From SZAS-7 sp964514655 (GTDB taxonomy: Bacteria > Chlamydiota > Chlamydiia > Chlamydiales > FEN-1388): a DNA stretch of 64,000 nt. How positions within the stretch are numbered: position 1 is the first letter of the stretch; each line of letters starts with the position of its first letter. Both the position numbers and the translations under genes were made by a program. Shown here piece after piece: positions 58,468 through 64,000 of this stretch. The stretch spans positions 186,001-250,000 of the forward strand of contig CAZEQY010000001.1 in the NCBI GenBank assembly GCA_964514655.1, in the 5' to 3' direction. A model generated the notes under the pieces. It ran no database searches. It was not told the origin of the DNA and was given only the letters and a program-made list of their open reading frames with translations.

Positions 58468-59135
58468 TACGTATCCTTCTTTATAATTTGTACTTTTGTG
58501 GCAGGCTTAACAAGGCTATTTTCTTCTATATAGCCGCCAAATGTGACTCCTGGATAGGTGTGCACATGTTTTCCTAAAATTGTACCCGGGTTGAGCACGC
58601 TGTTGCAGCCTATTTCGCTATAATCTCCGACGATAGCGCCAAGCTTTCGTCTCTTTGTCTGAATTTCGCGTATGACTATGGGAGCATTATCAAGGCGCAG
58701 GTTTGCAAATTTCACCCCCGCCCCAACGTTGACAAAGCTACCCAAAATTGTATCTCCAAGGTAGGCAAAGTGAGCGGCATTTGACTTATTGAGCATAATG
58801 CTATTTTTCATCTCAGTTGTGTGCCCAACTACGCAGGAATCTCCGATGATGCAATTGCCCCTTATGTAAGCCCCATGGCGTATCTGGCAGTTCTTTCCGA
58901 TGATACAAGGGCCCTTAATGTAGGCGCCAGGCTCTATGACAGTGCCCTCTCCAATAGAAATGAGTTCAGGATTTACTAGATAGACATCTTTTTGTTCAGT
59001 AGTTCCTAGGGGATAGACACGTAAGTATTCCTCAATCCTATCTAAAGCCTCCCAGACATTTTCACACCCATCAAATATCACTTTGTGAGCAAACTGAGAC
59101 AGATCAAAAAAAAGCTCAGGAGTAAAGCGTTGCAT
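58467..59135 (-). CDS. Left-handed beta-helix (GlmU-like) protein, 222 aa
   Basis: From about residue 65 the hexapeptide repeats of a left-handed beta-helix appear: 'GEGTVIEPGAYIKGPCIIGKN', 'IRHGAYIRGNCIIGDSCVVGH', 'VGAGVKFANLRLD', 'IGCNSVLNPGTILGKH'. This resembles the acetyltransferase half of GlmU, but the nucleotidyltransferase half is replaced by a 60-aa helical part. It may be an acyltransferase for sugar nucleotides. GAGG six bases before the ATG at 59135 supports that start over TTG at 59147. Divergent from the RNA methyltransferase gene. Confidence 0.8.
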   Translation of the reverse strand: MQRFTPELFFDLSQFAHKVIFDGCENVWEALDRIEEYLRVYPLGTTEQKDVYLVNPELISIGEGTVIEPGAYIKGPCIIGKNCQIRHGAYIRGNCIIGDSCVVGHTTEMKNSIMLNKSNAAHFAYLGDTILGSFVNVGAGVKFANLRLDNAPIVIREIQTKRRKLGAIVGDYSEIGCNSVLNPGTILGKHVHTYPGVTFGGYIEENSLVKPATKVQIIKKDT

Positions 59136-59157
59136 ACTGCACCTCAAAATAGAGGGT

Positions 59158-59169
59158 TAGTATATACTA
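59158..59169. promoter_or_regulatory. Second copy of the palindromic promoter box
   Basis: TAGTATATACTA, the same 12-base palindrome as at 26022-26033, again between divergent genes and again 5 bases before an ATG (59175). The 20 bases from TAGTAT to the ATG differ at only one position from the first copy. On the minus strand it places TATACT 23 bases upstream of the beta-helix gene start. Confidence 0.6.
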
Positions 59170-59174
59170 TCTGC

Positions 59175-60275
59175 ATGAATATAGGCTGTATACATTTTAA
59201 AGATTGCTCAGGTTGCGTTATCGATTCTTGCGAAATGCCACCGGAGCTCTACGCGCACGCAAACAAATACTTTAAAGACACCTGGAATGTTGCCCTTTCT
59301 TTTCACATGGGTGCAATCAAAGGGTGGAGATGCCGCGCAAAACTTGCTGTACGCTCGCCTTGCACCATAGGCCTTTTTGAAAAGGGAACACATACTGTCA
59401 TCGACATACCCCACTGCCAGGTGCATCATCCAAGCATTAATAAGGCAGTTGCCCTATTAAAAAATGCTGGCCTCTTAAGCTGCTATAACGAAGCTACAAA
59501 AGCTGGTGAGTTACGCTATATCCAATGCCTTGTTGAGCGCTCAACTTCGCGAGTAGAGCTATCACTTGTACTCAATTGTAAAAAAGCTCATGACGGCTGG
59601 TATACACTAGTAAAGCAGCTTTACAACCCGGAATTTTGGCATTCCATCTGGTTTAACTATAACGATAACGCTACAAACACTATCTTTGGCAAGGCTTGGG
59701 AAAAGGTAACAGGTGAAGATGTGCTCTGGGAGCAAATAGCCGGGCTAGATATCGCCTTTGGCCCTTCGCATTTTGGCCAGGCAAATCTTGAAATGTACGA
59801 AAAGCTCATTTACGAAATTCAAACGCATATTCACGATCATGCTAAAGTTGCCGAGCTCTATGCCGGTATTGGTACAATTGGACTTAGCGTAAGCGAGCGC
59901 TCTGAATTTGTGCGACTTTTAGAGCTAGATTCCACGGCAGAAGAGTACTTTAAGCTAGCAAAGGATAAACTACCCCTTTCTCGACAAAAAAAGCTGACCT
60001 ATACGGTTGCTAAGGCAGAGGAGTGTTTGAGCCTATTAGATGGAGTAGATACCTGTATTGTCGATCCACCAAGAAAGGGGCTTGGAAAGGACCTTATCAA
60101 ACAAATTACTTTATCAAAATCAATCAAAAAACTGATCTATGTCTCTTGTGACTGGCACTCTTTAGAGAGGGATCTTAGCTTTATACCTAAGGATTGGAAG
60201 GTTACACATGCCTCTAGTTACCTCTTTTTCCCCGGAACAAACCAAATAGAAACCTTAGTTATCCTAGAAAAATAA
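59175..60275 (+). CDS. RlmD/RumA-type RNA m5U methyltransferase
   Basis: 366 aa. An iron-sulfur cluster region at the N-terminus ('CIHFKDCSGC', then a fourth Cys in 'DSCEMPPEL') is typical of RlmD/RlmC (RumA/B). AdoMet-binding 'VAELYAGIGTIGL' and 'DTCIVDPPRKGLGKDLI', and the catalytic Cys in 'LIYVSCDWHSLERDL' follow. Targets 23S rRNA or tRNA uridine; which is not known. Start at ATG 59175, since upstream frame overlaps the divergent gene. Predicted leaderless, like the rluA-type gene. Confidence 0.88.
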   Translation: MNIGCIHFKDCSGCVIDSCEMPPELYAHANKYFKDTWNVALSFHMGAIKGWRCRAKLAVRSPCTIGLFEKGTHTVIDIPHCQVHHPSINKAVALLKNAGLLSCYNEATKAGELRYIQCLVERSTSRVELSLVLNCKKAHDGWYTLVKQLYNPEFWHSIWFNYNDNATNTIFGKAWEKVTGEDVLWEQIAGLDIAFGPSHFGQANLEMYEKLIYEIQTHIHDHAKVAELYAGIGTIGLSVSERSEFVRLLELDSTAEEYFKLAKDKLPLSRQKKLTYTVAKAEECLSLLDGVDTCIVDPPRKGLGKDLIKQITLSKSIKKLIYVSCDWHSLERDLSFIPKDWKVTHASSYLFFPGTNQIETLVILEK

Positions 60276-60323
60276 TCGCCCTTTTTGTATAATTGTTCTT
60301 TAAAATTCTTCGGAGGATGTGAA

Positions 60324-61673
60324 ATGGCATCAGCTTTTAGTAGTTTCCTTAGTTTCTTTGCACCAGCACCACACATTGCTGAAATTGAAGATCCTAAGGT
60401 CGTCTCCAAAACCTACCGCTCCTGGCGCTTTCGCACGCTCTATTCGATGTTCTTTGGCTATGCACTCTACTACTTTACCCGTAAAAGCTATGTCTTTGCC
60501 ATGCCAGGAATCATTAACGACCTTGGCTACACAAAAGCTGAGCTTGGAATTTTAGGCAGTATCATTGCCATTACGTACGGTTTTAGCAAGTTCTTTAGCG
60601 GCATACTATCTGATCGCTCAAGCCCGCGCTACTTCATGGCTTTTGGTCTTATTACAACAGGTATCATAAATATCCTGTTTGGTATGGCTTCATCTCTTGT
60701 TGTCTTTGCTATTCTTTGGGGACTAAACGGCTGGTTTCAGGGTTTTGGTTGGCCGGCATGCTCTAGACTTCTCGTCTCCTGGTATTCAAAGTCTGAACGC
60801 GGCTCTTGGTGGTCTACATGGAATGTTTGCCATAACGTTGGTGCAATCTCAATTGCTGTTCTTGCCGGCTTTGTCGTGCAGCATTTTGGCTGGAGATATG
60901 GCCTCTATATACCCGGTCTTATATGTATTGCCGGCGGCTTTTTTATGATTAACCGCCTGCGAGACAACCCTCCTGCAGTAGGCCTTCCACCAATTGATGT
61001 ATACCGAAATGATGTTGTTGAATCACAAGCAAAAGAGAGCCCCCAGGAATCCACATGGAATACATTAGTTAATCACGTTTTTACAAATAAGTGGCTTTGG
61101 TTTTTAGGCATTGCCTACTTCTTTGTCTATTTTGCCCGTACTGCTATGAACGACTGGACGCCCATGTATCTTATTGAAACGCGCGGCTATTCACTAATCG
61201 CAGCAAACAGCATTGCCACAACGCTTGAAGTTGGCGGCTTTTTTGGCAACCTAGCAGCTGGCTGGGCATCTGATAGACTATTTGGAGCAAGACGCGGGCC
61301 TGTAAACGTACTCTTTTCTTTGGGTATAGTATTTGGTCTTATTCTCTTTAGCACAATTCCGGTAGGTGCCGGCTGGCTTGAATCTGCCACACTTGCTTTA
61401 ATTGGCTTTATGATTTTTGGCCCCCAGATGCTTATCGGCGTTGCAGCAGTAGAGCTTGCTCATAAAAATGCAATTGCCACATCATCCGGCTTTGTAAGCT
61501 GCATCTCCTATCTTGGAGCTGCCTGCGCAGGCTACCCACTTGGCCTTATCATACAGGAATTTGGCTGGAGTGGCCACTTTTCAACAATGATCGCAGCAAG
61601 TGTGCTTGCTGTAGTCTTTTTGATTCCACTATGGAGCACAAAAGAGCGTCCAAGCCTAGTTACTACAGCGTAA
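60324..61673 (+). CDS. uhpC: Hexose/glycerol-phosphate transporter (UhpC type)
   Basis: 449 aa, about 12 membrane segments of the organophosphate:phosphate antiporter (OPA) family of MFS proteins. 'MFFGYALYYFTRKSYVFAMPGI' first helix, 'GFGWPACSRLLVSWY' and 'FARTAMNDWTPMYLIETRG' are typical. GGAGGA eight bases before the ATG at 60324 supports it; TATAAT lies at 60288-60293. Chlamydia imports glucose-6-phosphate with the related UhpC. Converges with the alcohol dehydrogenase gene (18-base overlap). Confidence 0.92.
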   Translation: MASAFSSFLSFFAPAPHIAEIEDPKVVSKTYRSWRFRTLYSMFFGYALYYFTRKSYVFAMPGIINDLGYTKAELGILGSIIAITYGFSKFFSGILSDRSSPRYFMAFGLITTGIINILFGMASSLVVFAILWGLNGWFQGFGWPACSRLLVSWYSKSERGSWWSTWNVCHNVGAISIAVLAGFVVQHFGWRYGLYIPGLICIAGGFFMINRLRDNPPAVGLPPIDVYRNDVVESQAKESPQESTWNTLVNHVFTNKWLWFLGIAYFFVYFARTAMNDWTPMYLIETRGYSLIAANSIATTLEVGGFFGNLAAGWASDRLFGARRGPVNVLFSLGIVFGLILFSTIPVGAGWLESATLALIGFMIFGPQMLIGVAAVELAHKNAIATSSGFVSCISYLGAACAGYPLGLIIQEFGWSGHFSTMIAASVLAVVFLIPLWSTKERPSLVTTA

Positions 61674-62636
61674 CACAAATGAGCCTACAAGCTTGCCAAA
61701 CTTGAGATCGTGTAAGGCTTGATTTGCTTGCTCTAAAGGATAGACGTTGATCGTGGTATCAAGCTTTACCTTTTGAGCAAGCGCAAAAAATTCTTGCCCA
61801 TCTTCTCGCGTCAGATTGGTAACAGATCGAAGTATCCGCTCGCCATACAGTAAGTCGTACGAAAACGCCGGTATTTCACTCATGTGAATACCCGCCGAAA
61901 CGACCGAACCGCCCTTTTTAACCGCTTTTAAGGCAACGGGCACAAGCTCTCCAGCCGGCGCAAAAATGATAGCGGCATCTAGCTCTTTTGGAGGAGCATC
62001 ACTTGAGCCCCCAGCCCAAACAGCCCCCAGACTTTTTGCAAAATTTTGTGTTTCGGTATCACCATCTCGAGTAAAGGCATAGACCTCGCCGCCTAAATAA
62101 CGCACAACCTGAGCAAGAATATGCGCAGAAGCCCCAAAGCCATAAAAGCCATAGCGTGTTGCTGTCCCACAAAGTCGTAAAGATCGATAGCCAATAAGAC
62201 CTGCGCAAAGTAGCGGCGCAGCATGTAGCGGCGAGTAGTTTTCCGGAATTGAAAATATATAGTCCTCACATGCCACACAATACTCAGCATAGCCACCATT
62301 TAGCTGATAGCCCATGTAAAGACCGTTGTCGCAGAGATTTTCAGAATGTGCCACGCAATAAGGACAATGCCCACAAGACTTTGCAAGCCACGGCACTCCA
62401 ACCCGGTCACCCGCTTTAAACCGCCCCGTGTCAGCAACCACCTTACCAACCACCTGGTGGCCCATAATCAACGGCAACTTTGGATGAGGCAATTCTCCAT
62501 CATAGATATGTAGATCCGTTCTACAAACCCCGCAAGCCTCTACATGAATCAAAACCTGGCCCACATCCGGCTTAGGAACAGGTAAATCCATTATTTGTAA
62601 CGGCTTTGACGGCCCGACCAATACCATAGCGCGCAT
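61656..62636 (-). CDS. Zinc-dependent alcohol dehydrogenase
   Basis: 326 aa medium-chain dehydrogenase. Catalytic zinc: Cys in 'ACGVCRTDLHIYDGE' and His in 'LIMGHQVVGKV'; structural zinc: 'CGHCPYCVAHSENLC'. The NAD-binding segment 'YGFYGFGASAHILAQVVRYLGGEV' is close to GxGxxG. The substrate is unknown; it resembles Adh of the AdhA/propanol-preferring type. tRNA-Pro lies 65 bases upstream on the same strand. Confidence 0.92.
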   Translation of the reverse strand: MRAMVLVGPSKPLQIMDLPVPKPDVGQVLIHVEACGVCRTDLHIYDGELPHPKLPLIMGHQVVGKVVADTGRFKAGDRVGVPWLAKSCGHCPYCVAHSENLCDNGLYMGYQLNGGYAEYCVACEDYIFSIPENYSPLHAAPLLCAGLIGYRSLRLCGTATRYGFYGFGASAHILAQVVRYLGGEVYAFTRDGDTETQNFAKSLGAVWAGGSSDAPPKELDAAIIFAPAGELVPVALKAVKKGGSVVSAGIHMSEIPAFSYDLLYGERILRSVTNLTREDGQEFFALAQKVKLDTTINVYPLEQANQALHDLKFGKLVGSFVLRCSN

Positions 62637-62701
62637 ATAAACACCCTTTCTATGTCCTTGGAAAAAAGGTAACAGCTACGGTACTATTTTTGGAAAAAGA
62701 A

Positions 62702-62776
62702 TCTGGGTGAGAGGATTCGAACCTCCGACCCCTTACACCCCATGCAAGTGCGCTAGCCAAGCTGCGCTACACCCAG
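62702..62776 (-). tRNA. tRNA-Pro (GGG)
   Basis: Minus strand: acceptor CTGGGTG/CACCCAG, D arm GCGC...GCGC, anticodon stem CTTGC/GTAAG (one G-U) around loop ATGGGGT with anticodon GGG, T arm GGAGG-TTCGAAT-CCTCT (last pair weak), discriminator A. No encoded CCA. Confidence 0.94.
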
Positions 62777-62805
62777 ATAAAAAGATACAACTATGGTAGC
62801 AGATC

Positions 62806-64000
62806 ATGAGCATTTCCCAAAAGTGGCGATTAGATGGATTATTCAATGATGACTTTGATCGTGAGCTTTCAGCCTTCTACAGTGAGCAAGATGTAGTAAA
62901 AAAGGTTTTAGTATATCAAGGTTTGAATCAGTCGTTTCGCCAGTTTTCTTCCTATGCAAACTGCCTTTTTTCAGAAAACACGCAAAACCCAGAGGGCTTG
63001 CGGCTAAGCAGCCGCGCCTTAGAGCTAGAAAGCCTTTTACAAAAGGCCGGTGTGGCACTAGATGATGAACTTATAAAGCTTGAAGACATACAAGATCCCA
63101 AGCTACAACCCATACGCTTTTTCCTTCTTCATCGAATAGAAAATGCAAAAGCCAAAATGTCAAGCAAGATGGAAACGCTTTCGACAGATCTTGCTCTACA
63201 TGGCTATCACGGCTGGTATGAGCTTTATAAGCAGGCCATCAGCAATATGCGATGTGATGTTGATGTAGAAGATATAAAAGGCAGCTTTTCCTGCGCCCAG
63301 CTTGAACAGTTTTTTTCTCACCAAAGCCGCGAAGTGAGAAAAGGGGCCCACAAAGCTCTTGAAAAGGCCTGCAAAAAAGATGAAGCCATATTTTCACAGA
63401 CACTTCGCTCCATACTTGGATTTAGACTAGAGCTCTACCGCAATAGGGGCTGGAAAAACCCTCTTCATGAGGCTTTACGCCTCAACTACATGCAGCAAAC
63501 AACTCTTGATATGATGTGGAAGAAGGTGCAAGAAGCAAGTGGTCACTTTCATCAGTTTTTAGACGAAAAGGCAAAAGTTTTTGGGCTAAACAAGCTTTCC
63601 TGGTACGACTTTGATGCACCCTATCCGGGCAGTAAGAGCAAGATTAGCTATAGCGAAGCAAGCGATCTTCTTATTAGCATTAATAATGCTGTACACCCAG
63701 ATATTGGCGCCTTTACAGAGCGCTCGTTTAAAAACGCGTGGATAGAGGCTGAAAACAGACCCAAAAAGGCTCCAGGTGGATTTTGCACGCCATTTCCGGC
63801 ATCTAAAGAATCGCGCATCTACATGACCTATTCTGACACCATAAACAGCTTTTTAGTGCTAGCTCATGAGCTTGGCCACGCCTATCACAACAATGTTTGC
63901 TTTACCCTTCCGGAGCTTGCCCAACACTTTCCACTAAGCGTAGCAGAAACCGCCTCTACCACCCTTGAACTAGTAGCGCTAGATGGCCTACTCTCTAGAG
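62806..64000 (+). CDS. pepF: Oligoendopeptidase F (M3), C-terminus cut by window edge
   Basis: 398 codons are open from an ATG at 62806 to the window end. The M3 zinc-site HELGH is at residues 354-358 in 'LVLAHELGHAYHN', with 'AETASTTLEL' 20-odd residues on giving the third ligand. PepF degrades peptides of 7-17 residues in the cytoplasm. The N-terminal helical half is complete. A full protein would be about 600 aa, so a third is missing. No strong Shine-Dalgarno is seen before this ATG. Confidence 0.95.
   Translation, partial: MSISQKWRLDGLFNDDFDRELSAFYSEQDVVKKVLVYQGLNQSFRQFSSYANCLFSENTQNPEGLRLSSRALELESLLQKAGVALDDELIKLEDIQDPKLQPIRFFLLHRIENAKAKMSSKMETLSTDLALHGYHGWYELYKQAISNMRCDVDVEDIKGSFSCAQLEQFFSHQSREVRKGAHKALEKACKKDEAIFSQTLRSILGFRLELYRNRGWKNPLHEALRLNYMQQTTLDMMWKKVQEASGHFHQFLDEKAKVFGLNKLSWYDFDAPYPGSKSKISYSEASDLLISINNAVHPDIGAFTERSFKNAWIEAENRPKKAPGGFCTPFPASKESRIYMTYSDTINSFLVLAHELGHAYHNNVCFTLPELAQHFPLSVAETASTTLELVALDGLLSR

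Noticed and set aside
1..64000. Prophage, insertion sequence or genomic island boundaries
   Set aside because: tRNA genes are present at three places, but no integrase, transposase or flanking direct repeats next to them were seen.

Overview
The window reads as a chromosomal segment of a bacterium of the phylum Chlamydiae, most likely an environmental (amoeba-associated, Parachlamydia/Waddlia/Simkania-like) lineage rather than Chlamydia itself. The support is the gene set: a sigma-66-type rpoD near rpsT, paired TyrP-type carriers beside trpS, the long two-part ThyX, a UhpC-type hexose-phosphate carrier, a SodiT1-type dicarboxylate carrier, a SycD/LcrH-type type III secretion chaperone, McsA/McsB, and the three-gene set that precedes recA in Chlamydia. 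Eukaryote-like proteins (an F-box/LRR protein and a classical tyrosine phosphatase) fit a host-associated life. No transposase, phage gene, CRISPR array or rRNA gene was seen. Genes are packed with many 4-bp ATGA overlaps, and no gene-free stretch exceeds about 200 bases.

Layout. 1-5251: a secreted zinc metallopeptidase (cut by the left edge), then two orphan genes, one coiled-coil and one with a very basic N-terminus. 5262-15170: uvrB, an AsmA-like membrane protein, and a long minus-strand run (small secreted protein, two lipoproteins, membrane HEXXH protein, thyX, two tyrP-type carriers, trpS). 15224-25988: pcrA/uvrD, a NamZ-like muramidase, a CIRCE-like element with groES-groEL, a zinc-ribbon protein, a Cys-repeat secreted peptide, a TrkA-like protein, tRNA-Arg, a metallo-beta-lactamase-fold hydrolase, a peroxiredoxin, a hexamer-repeat hairpin and eno. 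26039-36395: an RluA-type pseudouridine synthase, mcsA-mcsB, rpsT, a coiled-coil membrane protein, a CoiA-like nuclease, rpoD, dinG, tRNA-Ala, an aminotransferase and mreC.

36370-45154: a secreted PQQ-type beta-propeller and a Cys-rich alpha/beta-hydrolase that has lost two of its three catalytic residues, then pepP-mutL and a plus-strand pcnB-trmH-rsgA operon. 45143-50087: the F-box/LRR protein, a dicarboxylate carrier, the type III chaperone with a small partner, dusB and yggT. 50164-64000: GspL/GspM-like proteins and a MORN-type lipoprotein ahead of recA, the tyrosine phosphatase overlapping recA, recQ-ispA-left-handed-beta-helix protein, an RlmD/RumA-type methyltransferase, uhpC, a zinc alcohol dehydrogenase, tRNA-Pro and pepF (cut by the right edge).

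The most interesting signals are: the Cys-rich pseudo-hydrolase next to a PQQ-type propeller; a near-identical 20-base palindromic promoter box directly in front of two RNA-modification genes; a set of genes predicted to be leaderless (rluA-like, rlmD-like, pcnB, F-box); homopolymeric G/C tracts in leaders of secreted-protein genes; a six-cysteine repeat peptide resembling bufferin metallophores; and a eukaryotic-type phosphatase overlapping recA. All functional calls rest on motifs read by eye; no database search was run.
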